DNA of 64,000 bases, from contig NZ_JABWCS010000206.1 in the NCBI RefSeq assembly GCF_013359945.1, positions 62,001 through 126,000 of the forward strand, read 5' to 3'. The position numbers and the translations under genes were made by a program. Under the pieces are notes generated by a model that had not been told where the DNA came from, ran no database searches, and saw only the letters and a list, made by a program, of their open reading frames with translations. Below, piece after piece: positions 8,704-17,139 of the stretch (position 1 is the first letter of the stretch; the number at the start of each line of letters is the position of its first letter). Origin of the DNA: Paenibacillus agri (GTDB lineage Bacteria > Bacillota > Bacilli > Paenibacillales > Paenibacillaceae).

Positions 8704-9764
8704 ATGAATATCTCTACAACAGTGTCATCTAAACAGATCATGGATCTATTATTAAACATCGCCGTCGCACGTCCTGTTTTTATTTGGGGACCTCCGGGAA
8801 TCGGAAAATCCTCCTTAGTTCAGCAATTTGCCGATCAGGTGGGTCTGCCCTGTGTCTCTCTGCTGGGAAGTCAGCTTGCACCCGAGGATCTCATTGGCGT
8901 CCCGCAAATTATAGATGGAAAAAGCAGATTCTGTCCGCCAAGCATCATCGCCCGCGACGAGCCTTATTGCCTGTTTCTGGATGAGCTTAACGCTTGTACG
9001 CATGAGGTTCAGAAAGCTTTTTATAGCTTGATCCTGGAAAAACGTGTCGGGGAATACCGCCTCCCGGAGGGCTCTATCGTCATTGGTGCGGGAAACCGTG
9101 CGCAGGATAGCGCTATCGTCAAACCCATGTCATCCGCACTGATCAACCGCATGTTTCATGTGCAATTGAGAGTATCTCACCGTGAATGGTTAGCGTGGGC
9201 GTATGAGAATGAAATCCACCCGCTAGTGATCCAATATATAGAGACTCGTCCAGACCATCTTTGGGTTCAACCTCCGAAACACGAAGTACCCTTCTCCACA
9301 CCAAGATCCTGGCATATGCTAAGTGATGCGTTAAAAGAATACGGTGACGGCCTGCAGCCTGAAATTTTGGATATTCTGGCCACGGGTTGTCTATCTCCTC
9401 ATCATGCCGGGCAATTCAAAGCATTCTACAAACAAACGAATAACAAATACAAATTGAATGCATCCTGGAAGGTGAACTCCATTGGCCTCATGAACCAGAG
9501 GATCGGGATGTGCTGTACTTTATGGCACAGTCCTTCCGTGCACATCTTATTAAAGAGCTGCCGGAATCCAAGTCCAATCTTACTGAGCATCACAAGCGAC
9601 TTGCCCACCGTTCCAAGGCTCTGATTAAAAACTTAAGCACCATCAGTCTCGAAATCGCTCAGCTTACGGTTGCGCGAAATGAGAACGGTGAGAGCCTGCC
9701 GGATTGGTTCCTTGTTGAAATTGTCCGTGACTTGCCACGACTTGTTCAGAAGAAGGAAGTATAA
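8704..9764 (+). pseudogene. MoxR-type AAA+ ATPase, single frameshift near 9460
   Basis: The first frame (8704 to about 9460) encodes a MoxR-like ATPase: Walker A GPPGIGKSS at about residues 29-37, Walker B LFLDELNAC, sensor GAGNRAQDS, arginine region SSALINRMFHV. After about residue 253 (KYKLNA) the sense continues in another frame (ILEGELHWPHEPEDRDVLYF...), running to 9764. One missing base near 9461 explains it. Either the gene is broken, or this is a sequence error; a GTG at 9510 could start a separate C-terminal piece but has no ribosome binding site. It lies 2 nt upstream of a VWA-domain gene, the usual partner of MoxR ATPases. Confidence 0.8.
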
Positions 9765-9766
9765 CT

Positions 9767-11575
9767 ATGGCGAAACCTAAGTCCAGAGAACTTGATCCCG
9801 CTACCAAAGCCTATAACGAAGGTCTTCAATACATTACCGAACATCCCATGTTCGCTCCGCTTGCCCTACACGCTCATTTTATCCGCCGGGAAGGTAATCA
9901 GTGTCCAGAGCACGGCTGGGCTGTCACCACTAGTGATGGTTTTATTCATGTGCATCCTAAGCGAAGAGGTCTACCGGAGGAATGGGTGTACATTCTTGCC
10001 CATGCCTTGCTTCATCTTGGGTTTGGACATTTCCGGGTGATGGAACGTCAGGATCTATGGAATGCGGCATGCGATGCTTTTATTGCAAAATTTCTGTATG
10101 ACATGAAGCTTGGGCGACCGCCTGCAGGTATGGACGGACGAGTAGAATTGGCTGCTAAAAGCGAAGAAGAGTTGTATGACACCTTCGTGGAGCGGGGGCT
10201 CCCTCCTTCCTTCCACAACCTCGGCTCTGCCGGGCACGGATTTCAGGACATGCTCTTGAATTCCCGTGATACGGGCTACTATTGGAGCAACCGTCAAGTG
10301 AATTGGCAGGATTGTCTGGGGAAGGGTTTATCCATGGCTGTCACCAGTGCAGTCAATGTGACCGCAGGATACGAAGCATACCTGGGAGCTCAGAAAGAAG
10401 TCCTCACGCCCGCCCTAAAAGCCCGCAATTGGTTCATCAGCAGTTATCCGCTTATGGGAGCGATGGCTGCCGATTTTACCATTATTGAGGACCCCATTCT
10501 ATGCAATAGATTGTCCATCACTGTCGCCGCTGTAGATGCCGAGGCCAAAGAAATCTACATGAATCCCGCCGCAGGCCTCGATGAGCAGGAATGCCGGTTT
10601 GTGCTGGCGCATGAATTTCTGCATGTCGGGTTAAGACACCATGCCCGCGCTGACGGACGTGTTCCGTATTTATGGAATGTGGCCTGTGATTATGTCATCA
10701 ATCAGTGGTTGATGGAGATGGGATTAGGTGCTTTCCCTAGAATTGGCGGGCTTTATGATCCAGAATTAAAGGGCTTATCTGCCGAATCGATCTATGACCG
10801 GATCGTTAACGACCTCCGGTTGTATCGTAAAGTCGCTACCTTTCGGGGAATGGGCCTTGGAGATATCCTACCGCCGAGTAAACCTGATTGGTGGGAGCGG
10901 AATGATGGACTTGCCCTTGATGATTTTTACCGTAATTGTCTCAGCCAAGGTCTTGATTATCACTATGATCAGCATCGCGGGCTACTTCCGGCAGGTCTTG
11001 TAGAAGAAATTCGTGCATTGTCTCAGCCCCCTATCCTATGGGATATAGAGCTTGCGAAATGGTTCGATCACTACTTCTCTCCAGTGGAAAAGTTTCGGAG
11101 TTATTCCAGAATCAGCCGCAGACAATCCTCCACCCCCGACATTCCCAGACCTCGCTGGGTACCAGACGCCGGGGACGAAGATGGCCGTACGTTCGGAGTG
11201 GTACTAGACACCTCCGGTTCCATGGATACCAAGCTACTTGGCAAAGCTCTGGGTGCCATCGCCAGCTATAGCTTATCTAGAGATGTTCCACTGGTACGTG
11301 TAGTGTTCTGCGACGCTACTGTCTACGACCAAGGGTATCTCGCCCCAGAGGTCATCGCCGATCGCATATCCGTCAAAGGCCGCGGGGGCACCATCCTCCA
11401 ACCGGGAATCGATCTGCTAGAGCGTGCAGAGGATTTCCCCAAAAACGGCCCCTTGCTGATCATCACAGACGGCTTCTGTGATAGAGTCACCATTCGCCGG
11501 GAGCACGCCTTTCTTATTCCCAAGGGACAAAGCTTGCCGTTTGTACCCAAGGGGAAGGTTTTTCGTATGGATTGA
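9767..11575 (+). CDS. DUF2201-type metallopeptidase-like / VWA-like domain protein
   Basis: 602 aa. Two related zinc-peptidase-like segments are seen: the first around residue 78 (LAHALLHLGFGHF, then WNAACDAFI), the second around residue 282 (LAHEFLHVGLRHH, then WNVACDYVIN). The second keeps HExxH while the first has Ala in place of the catalytic Glu. The C-terminus is a VWA-like domain with the MIDAS sequence VLDTSGSMD at about 490 and IITDG later. MoxR-VWA pairs usually act as metal-dependent chaperones that remodel or activate protein complexes. It follows the MoxR gene by 2 nt. The target is unknown. Confidence 0.82.
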   Translation: MAKPKSRELDPATKAYNEGLQYITEHPMFAPLALHAHFIRREGNQCPEHGWAVTTSDGFIHVHPKRRGLPEEWVYILAHALLHLGFGHFRVMERQDLWNAACDAFIAKFLYDMKLGRPPAGMDGRVELAAKSEEELYDTFVERGLPPSFHNLGSAGHGFQDMLLNSRDTGYYWSNRQVNWQDCLGKGLSMAVTSAVNVTAGYEAYLGAQKEVLTPALKARNWFISSYPLMGAMAADFTIIEDPILCNRLSITVAAVDAEAKEIYMNPAAGLDEQECRFVLAHEFLHVGLRHHARADGRVPYLWNVACDYVINQWLMEMGLGAFPRIGGLYDPELKGLSAESIYDRIVNDLRLYRKVATFRGMGLGDILPPSKPDWWERNDGLALDDFYRNCLSQGLDYHYDQHRGLLPAGLVEEIRALSQPPILWDIELAKWFDHYFSPVEKFRSYSRISRRQSSTPDIPRPRWVPDAGDEDGRTFGVVLDTSGSMDTKLLGKALGAIASYSLSRDVPLVRVVFCDATVYDQGYLAPEVIADRISVKGRGGTILQPGIDLLERAEDFPKNGPLLIITDGFCDRVTIRREHAFLIPKGQSLPFVPKGKVFRMD

Positions 11576-11602
11576 AATGAGAGATTTTAATGAGGTGAAC
11601 AC

Positions 11603-12466
11603 ATGCTTGAAGCATCGCTAACAAGAGGCCTGCATTCGTTAGCAAGGAGATATTGCATAACAAAAATTGATTATTGGGGCAGAAAGTATAGTAGATTAAT
11701 CGATCAAGGTAGGGATCGGGAACCCGACGGAATTGACCACTCTCTTGAAGCCAAGAAATTATTCCCCAGATATATTGTTTTGAAAGCTATTTTAGCTGAA
11801 TTGGAAAGATATATACCCGAAGACTTTGACTCTTTTTCAGAGGCAAAAGTCAAGATCACTCAAGTTATAAATGAAGCTGTTAGTTTTATGACAAAAGCAA
11901 ATGACGATGATAATGTTACAAGAAACACAATGTCTGAAGAGAGAAGTAGCTTTGTTTCTTATCTTGAGAATGTATCTGCAGCAAAAGTCATGAGCCAACC
12001 ACCGTTATTCTACAGACGCAAGTTATCCGTGCCAGAAATTGAATTACTTTGGACTCAACTAAATGATATATGGGCTATAAAAACGAGAGGGCCCTGGATA
12101 CCACTTGATGGTAGTCAGAATGAACTCACGCTAGCTTTTATGGATGACTACTTTGATTCAGAAGTTGGCTACGAACTACTCCGTAAGTTTTTAAAAGAAC
12201 ATGGGGTTAATCATGTTTATGAGTTAAGGGAATTAGAATTTTCACCTGAATATGAACTGGAGCTCTCAGCATTTACTCCTACTTATACATTTAATGGGGA
12301 GGGCTTCTGGTGTAGTAAAGAAATGGACTGGGTTATCTACGCCTCCCATGAAAATTCAATAACTATTGGCGGAGAATGGCTAATCAACAAAGTAAAAGAG
12401 GTTTGGTCAAATTGGGAAAGCAGACTGTGGCTAGACTGGGAGGAAAGATTAGAAAGAGGAATTTAA
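11603..12466 (+). CDS. hypothetical protein (287 aa)
   Basis: Not recognised. It begins MLEASLTRGLHSLARRY after TGAGGTGAACAC. Acidic, rich in Trp and Tyr in its second half, without membrane segments or signal peptide. It lies 27 nt after the VWA gene on the same strand, so it may be the third member of the MoxR-VWA operon and possibly its client. It overlaps the start of the next gene (TAATG). Function unknown. Confidence 0.7.
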   Translation: MLEASLTRGLHSLARRYCITKIDYWGRKYSRLIDQGRDREPDGIDHSLEAKKLFPRYIVLKAILAELERYIPEDFDSFSEAKVKITQVINEAVSFMTKANDDDNVTRNTMSEERSSFVSYLENVSAAKVMSQPPLFYRRKLSVPEIELLWTQLNDIWAIKTRGPWIPLDGSQNELTLAFMDDYFDSEVGYELLRKFLKEHGVNHVYELRELEFSPEYELELSAFTPTYTFNGEGFWCSKEMDWVIYASHENSITIGGEWLINKVKEVWSNWESRLWLDWEERLERGI

Positions 12467-12975
12467 TGATTTCACGGAGGCGAACTCGTTTGGAGACACA
12501 CAGATGCAATTTAACCAGACTACAACAAAGTGACTATCAAGCTGTAAAAACTCTTTATGGGAACGAACAAGTAAGAACATACTTGGGTGGAGCAATACCC
12601 GAGGAGCATGCATTAAATAAGTTTTTAGATATATTACAACGTTCTGAGACAGATTCATATTACTGGACTGTTCGACTGAAAATCAGTAACGAGTTTATAG
12701 GACTAGTTTCTTTGGAACAACATGTTGATGGTCAAGATACTGAGATCTCCTATGAGCTTCTCCCCCATTCCTGGGGCCATGGGTACGCGAAAGAAGCCGT
12801 TGCCCAAGTCCTTACTTACGCATTCAATGAATTGAACTTAAACAGAGTGATTGCTGAGACCCAAACGGCTAATCATTCTTCTTGCAAGCTATTAGAAAGA
12901 GTAGGCATGAAATTAGATCGTAAAATCATGAGATACGACGCTGAGCAAGCGCTTTATGGGATTGATAGAATATAA
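12466..12975 (+). CDS. GNAT-family N-acetyltransferase
   Basis: 169 aa from the ATG at 12466, which overlaps the previous stop codon and has AGAAAGAGGA upstream. A TTG at 12490, after ACGGAGG, would give a protein beginning with the typical family start (ETHRCNLTRLQQSDY) and may be the true start. The RimJ/RimL-like pattern is visible: YYWTVRLKISNEFIGLVSL, then SYELLPHSWGHGYAKEAV (acetyl-CoA pyrophosphate loop) and NHSSCKLLERVGMK. It acetylates an amine of unknown identity. Confidence 0.85.
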   Translation: MISRRRTRLETHRCNLTRLQQSDYQAVKTLYGNEQVRTYLGGAIPEEHALNKFLDILQRSETDSYYWTVRLKISNEFIGLVSLEQHVDGQDTEISYELLPHSWGHGYAKEAVAQVLTYAFNELNLNRVIAETQTANHSSCKLLERVGMKLDRKIMRYDAEQALYGIDRI

Positions 12976-12995
12976 TTTGAGCGGAGCATTAGAAT

Positions 12996-13727
12996 ATGAA
13001 ACGTACTGAGATTTCCTTTGATATTGAGACCGTACCCGCAACTATCAGGCAATATCTAAAAGGAGCAACCCTTTATGACAGCAGCTCTTCCGAAAATGCA
13101 AAAACACTATTAGTTGCAGGCGATGAACGTGCTTTTCTGAAAATAAGCGAACGAGACTCGCTTGAACGCGAATATAAAATGACCTCTTTTTTACATAGAC
13201 ATCATGTCGCACCTAATGCCATAGCCTATGAATCGGATTCAGAGTATGATTATCTGCTTACAGAAGCGGTAAACGGTGAAGATGGAGCAGCCGCACATCA
13301 CCTAGAGGACCCACGCCGATTGGTATCCGTGTTCGGGGAATATCTTAAAATGCTGCATTCACTGCCTACTGCGGAATGTCCTTACAACCATAGAACGAAG
13401 GAAATTTTAAATGAGGCTTATGTTAAGGGGAGCGACTGTAGTCTCTTAAGTACGTTCAATTACTCTCCCGCAGACAATGTGATCATTCATGGGGACTACT
13501 GCTTGCCGAATATCATCATGGATCACTTTTCGCTCAACGGGTTTATTGATCTGGGATATGGCGGGGTTGGCGACAGACACTACGATTTATATTGGGGAAT
13601 ATGGACTCTGAACTATAATCTGAAGACCGATCAGTATAGAGAATTGTTTTTGGATGCCTATGGGCGCAGTGATATTGATGAAGAGGGATTGAAATACTTC
13701 ACGGAGTTGGTTCGGTTGACGGAATAA
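12996..13727 (+). CDS. APH(3')-like aminoglycoside/other phosphotransferase
   Basis: 243 aa. The kinase core of the aminoglycoside phosphotransferase family is complete: Lys in AFLKISERDSLERE, Brenner motif HGDYCLPNIIMD around residue 166, and metal-binding FIDLGYGGVGDRHYDL. The HGDYCLPN and GFIDLGxxGVxDR patterns match the APH(3') subgroup closely, although the protein is about 20 residues shorter than the classical resistance enzymes. A chromosomal gene of this kind may phosphorylate aminoglycosides or another small alcohol. It sits 20 nt after the GNAT gene. Confidence 0.82.
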   Translation: MKRTEISFDIETVPATIRQYLKGATLYDSSSSENAKTLLVAGDERAFLKISERDSLEREYKMTSFLHRHHVAPNAIAYESDSEYDYLLTEAVNGEDGAAAHHLEDPRRLVSVFGEYLKMLHSLPTAECPYNHRTKEILNEAYVKGSDCSLLSTFNYSPADNVIIHGDYCLPNIIMDHFSLNGFIDLGYGGVGDRHYDLYWGIWTLNYNLKTDQYRELFLDAYGRSDIDEEGLKYFTELVRLTE

Positions 13728-13749
13728 ATGCGTGTTCTGATTTAAACAA

Positions 13750-13773
13750 AAAGAGGGGCGATGGCCCCTCTTT
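13750..13773. terminator. bidirectional terminator
   Basis: AAAGAGGGGC pairs with GCCCCTCTTT around a 4-nt loop, with A-rich and T-rich flanks, between the convergent phosphotransferase and SPFH genes. Confidence 0.85.
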
Positions 13774-13778
13774 ACTTA

Positions 13779-14897
13779 TTACGATTTACTCGCTGGCTTT
13801 CTCTCCCCAATAAGCGAACTCAGCCGCTCAAGCAGATCTCCACCGCCCGTTAAAGAGATGGATCCGACTTTTTCGCATATTTTCTCTAAGAATTCCAGCT
13901 CTTTCAATCGGAATAACGTCTGGTTCTCATCCATTAGCTTCGCGGTATTAAGCAGGCTTCGAGTCGATGCTGTCTCTTCCCGGCGGGTAATTAGATTGGC
14001 TTGGGCCTTCTTTTCCGCCATTAGGACGGTGTTTAAGATCTCTTTCATTTCTCCTGGCAAAATAACATCCTTAACTCCCGCGCCCAGGAACTGTACGCCA
14101 AATTCTTCACTCTTCTCATGCATACGAGACAGGATGAACGACGCGATGTCCTCTTTCCGTTTCAAAAGATCATCTAATTTAAGCGTCCCGACATACTCCC
14201 GCAGCATAAGCTGAAGCTGGATATGAATTTGCTCGTCAAACGATTTCATTTCCAAAGCGCGCAGCGGGTTTACGATCTTGTATTGGCAAACGAAGTTCAG
14301 CCGTAGTGTAACCTTGTCTTCCGTCATAATTTCCTGGCCGATAAGATCCATTTGTTGTTGTCTCAGATCAATCTTCTTGACCATAACCGACACTGGGCCT
14401 TTCCAGAAGTAATACTTTCCGGGAGAGATCTCTCGTTGCAGAACGTGATCATAGAATAAAAATCCAGATTCGTTACTCGCGATTTCGAAGGCCTGCACAT
14501 AGGCTGTGAGCTTCGGTAAAATTGAACGATCTACCTCGGCAGACAGCTCAGCTTGTCTGGTATCTGTATGTATAAAGGTATGTTTTCTAAGTATGTTCCA
14601 AAAAGCATAGATACCCGGTTTAAGAAGTTGTACGAATTGCCCGTCCTCGTAACGCAGGACATACTCGTGGTCTTGCACTCGTACGATATTGAGTTCTCGC
14701 GCGAGATCCTCATCGTGAAGGAACAACTGCAAGTCTTTGCCCTCTACATCGAACGGTTTCGCGATATTCATTACCACAACTGTGCTTTGCGACCACGAGA
14801 AATAGTTGTACGTTCCCGGCATGAGTTTTTTAACATAACTTCCTTTATGAAAGAGCAAACCTCGCTGGTCCGCTTGAATGGTTACTTTTTTTAACAT
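13779..14897 (-). CDS. SPFH/band-7 domain protein (slipin-like)
   Basis: 372 aa. The N-terminal third has two related beta-rich modules (RGLLFHKGSYVKKLMPGTYN and the later HEYVLRYEDGQFVQLLKPGIY), followed by a third such module (ESGFLFYDHVLQREISPGKYY) that runs into an SPFH domain (KIDLRQQQMDLIGQEIMTEDKVTL, then QLMLREYVGTLKLDDLL). The C-terminal helix (EILNTVLMAEKKAQANLITRREE) is the typical coiled coil for oligomer formation. Unlike flotillins or stomatins it has no membrane anchor. Role unknown; slipin-like proteins organise membranes or proteolysis. Confidence 0.85.
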   Translation of the reverse strand: MLKKVTIQADQRGLLFHKGSYVKKLMPGTYNYFSWSQSTVVVMNIAKPFDVEGKDLQLFLHDEDLARELNIVRVQDHEYVLRYEDGQFVQLLKPGIYAFWNILRKHTFIHTDTRQAELSAEVDRSILPKLTAYVQAFEIASNESGFLFYDHVLQREISPGKYYFWKGPVSVMVKKIDLRQQQMDLIGQEIMTEDKVTLRLNFVCQYKIVNPLRALEMKSFDEQIHIQLQLMLREYVGTLKLDDLLKRKEDIASFILSRMHEKSEEFGVQFLGAGVKDVILPGEMKEILNTVLMAEKKAQANLITRREETASTRSLLNTAKLMDENQTLFRLKELEFLEKICEKVGSISLTGGGDLLERLSSLIGERKPASKS

Positions 14898-15021
14898 ATT
14901 CGTTCCCCCTTAATATTTCGACCATTGGATTAAATCCCACTGTGGTTTTGACGGAATCTCGTTTTAGCTGGACGATCTGCGAGTGATTTTCAAGGGTTTT
15001 GGGAAGATGGCTGACTACACT

Positions 15022-15186
15022 TCAGTCGTCCTTCTTGATCCTCCATCCAAGCGAATTCCCCGGAGTTTCGTTCCAGCGGTATCCACGGATTACAAAGCCA
15101 GCCTGCAGTGCGCTCAAACTAGCCGCTAGGGATTCTATCCTTTGGTCTTTCTGTTGCTCAATTTTTTTTTGCTCGATTGAAAGTCG
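15022..15186 (-). pseudogene. remnant of a coding gene, C-terminal end
   Basis: On the minus strand an open stretch reads SIEQKKIEQQKDQRIESLA, then SALQAGFVIRGYRWNETPG and NSLGWRIKKDD before a TGA at 15022. A stop (TAG) breaks the frame upstream. The coiled-coil-like first half and the conserved-looking end suggest the tail of a decayed gene. Family not recognised. Confidence 0.35.
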
Positions 15187-15240
15187 AGTATTCTACCAGA
15201 ATCGCTCCCTAGGCGATTGGGGAATCGAACCCCAAATAGT
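15172..15240 (-). other. tRNA-like hairpins in a gene-free stretch (14898-15653)
   Basis: On the minus strand, TGGGG-TTCGATT-CCCCA (15234-15218) has the exact size and loop sequence of a tRNA T-arm, followed by the 7-nt ATCGCCT. Downstream come GCGATT and an anticodon-arm-like hairpin CTCGA-CTTTCAA-TCGAG (15188-15172, UUC in the loop). No complete tRNA can be folded. The anticodon-like hairpin overlaps the coding remnant at 15022-15186, so at least part of this may be chance. Otherwise the stretch 14898-15653 holds only the terminator at 15482. Confidence 0.3.
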
Positions 15241-15481
15241 GGATTCTTACCGAGCCGGTTCGCACAGGATACCGTAACATACCATGCACGGCACTGCGGG
15301 ATATATGGATATCCCCGCCTCGTTACGTCCGTCCGAATAAGAACCGATGTGTCTTGCAGTTCTATAATCGCTCATTTCGACCTAAAGGAACATGGTGAAA
15401 GTATTACGACCGGGAGAAAGTTTGCCATTCGAATGATTCCCTCTTGATTGAATAGTTCGCCGATATCTTTGAAAACGTGAA

Positions 15482-15509
15482 AAAACACCTGTTTAAAAAC
15501 AGGTGTTTT
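15482..15509. terminator. terminator-like hairpin
   Basis: AAAACACCTGTT pairs with AACAGGTGTTTT around 4 nt, with A- and T-rich sides. It lies in front of the beta-propeller gene and has no obvious gene to end; it may insulate that gene. Confidence 0.6.
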
Positions 15510-15653
15510 CTAATTTAGGGCTACTTATTTCGTCAACACTTGTCAACTCAATTAGATTTCTCTATCCGGTTCATATTTCTAAAATCCCCGTGCTAATGAA
15601 ACAAATCACATCATATTCTTAAAAAGATGCCAACAACCGGGAGGGGAATTTCG

Positions 15654-17069
15654 TTGAAAAAAGTTAAAGTCAGTCTACGACCTATTGTTAGCGGGATAAA
15701 TATGCCTACTGTTGTAAAAACAGCTATCCTCCCGGGTGACTCCTTCGAAAGCCTATTTATTGTAACCCAGGTCGGAGAGATCTTTTACATTAGAAACGGA
15801 GTGATCGGGACATTTCTAGATATTCGCCAGCGAATCTTAAAACTAGGGACTTCTGGTGGGGGATACGATGAAAGAGGGCTGATCGGCTTAGCTTTTCATC
15901 CCCAATTTTACTATAACGGTTTGTTCTATCTCCATTACTCCGTTGCTGGAAGCCAAGGTCCAGTTGCTTTTTCTGAATCTTTTAAGCCTAACCCGTGTGA
16001 TCCCAGCACTTTAAATTTAAAGTGGGACAATAGAGACGTAAAATATGATCATATCGATACGGTTGAAGAAGAATGGTTTCTACAATCGAATGTTCAACCT
16101 CAAAAACGGCGCTCATTACTTAATATAAGAAGACCCTTTTTAAATCATAATGGTGTTAATAGCTTAAACTTCTCACCTGAAACAGGAAAACTTGTTTTAA
16201 CGACCGGAGATGGCGGATCAGCATATGACCCCTTTAATCTAAGCCAGGACATTATGGAAATCGCCGGCAAAGTCATTGAAATTGATGTAGGCATACATAC
16301 TTTTATTGATAATCCAACCGTTGTTACACGTTTCCATGAGCTGCCCGAACCTATTCAGGAAATGCTTACGGTCATTGCCAAAGGAGGACGTAATCTAACA
16401 GGCATATCATTTCAAAGGTTTAATAATAAGTATATTAAATACGTAGGGAGTGTCGGACAGGAACTGGTGGAATCGATTTTTTCATTCGCTCATTATCAAC
16501 CCATACCGGTTACTCAGCTCGTCCAAGCTTCTATGATGGAGCCTGCATCTAACCAAGAAGGATTTATTAACTTTGGCTGGCGAGGGTGGGAAGGTACTTT
16601 ACCGACTGCGGTACCTAGAGGCTGCCCTGGAAATACCACTCTGAATGAGAAAAATATTGCCTATTTCGATGAGGCTGTGACTACTTCAGTGCTGCGCCTT
16701 CCGCCTCTAGTCAGTTATTATCATGAAGACCCCCGCCCGGGTAAGTTTGCAGGAACTGCACTCACAGGAGTTCAGGCTTATAACGGAAATGAACTCCCCG
16801 ATTTAACAGGGAGCGTCGTGTTTACCGATCTGGCTCGGAAACAATCACAACCTCCAGTTAGAGGAGTTTTAGCTTATACCAAAGTAAGAGAAGATTGTAA
16901 ACAAAGTGATTACAATATTATTGAAACTGATTATAATTTCGGGTCTCACGCCGCTTATTATGTTAGTTTAGGAACAAATCTGGATCAAACCCGGTTATTT
17001 TTAGGGGTGTATGGCTCGATGAAAGTGGCTGATGCTAATCAGGGCACTGTTTTTGAGATTGTGCCATAG
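15654..17069 (+). CDS. glucose/sorbosone dehydrogenase-like beta-propeller protein
   Basis: 471 aa from a TTG at 15654. GGGAGGGG lies 7 nt upstream and overlaps what would be codons of an earlier ATG (15627), so TTG is the better start. The PQQ-type sugar dehydrogenase fold is indicated by ESLFIVTQVGEIFYIRNG, YDERGLIGLAFHPQFYYNGLFYLHYS, GKLVLTTGDGGSAYDP and NFGWRGWEG. There is no signal peptide, so unlike secreted soluble glucose dehydrogenase it appears cytoplasmic. Whether PQQ is bound is not known. It is a single gene. Confidence 0.78.
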   Translation: MKKVKVSLRPIVSGINMPTVVKTAILPGDSFESLFIVTQVGEIFYIRNGVIGTFLDIRQRILKLGTSGGGYDERGLIGLAFHPQFYYNGLFYLHYSVAGSQGPVAFSESFKPNPCDPSTLNLKWDNRDVKYDHIDTVEEEWFLQSNVQPQKRRSLLNIRRPFLNHNGVNSLNFSPETGKLVLTTGDGGSAYDPFNLSQDIMEIAGKVIEIDVGIHTFIDNPTVVTRFHELPEPIQEMLTVIAKGGRNLTGISFQRFNNKYIKYVGSVGQELVESIFSFAHYQPIPVTQLVQASMMEPASNQEGFINFGWRGWEGTLPTAVPRGCPGNTTLNEKNIAYFDEAVTTSVLRLPPLVSYYHEDPRPGKFAGTALTGVQAYNGNELPDLTGSVVFTDLARKQSQPPVRGVLAYTKVREDCKQSDYNIIETDYNFGSHAAYYVSLGTNLDQTRLFLGVYGSMKVADANQGTVFEIVP

Positions 17070-17139
17070 AGGTCGCCTCATATTTATATTTTGCGGCAAT
17101 CTCTCCAATTTCGTTATTATCTATCCGTATCGACTATAC

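Noticed and set aside
14999..15447. Two plus-strand frames of 92 and 76 codons
   Set aside because: They run through the complement of the coding remnant and the T-arm-like hairpin; the amino-acid sequences (for example GIEPQ) are what a T-arm gives when translated.
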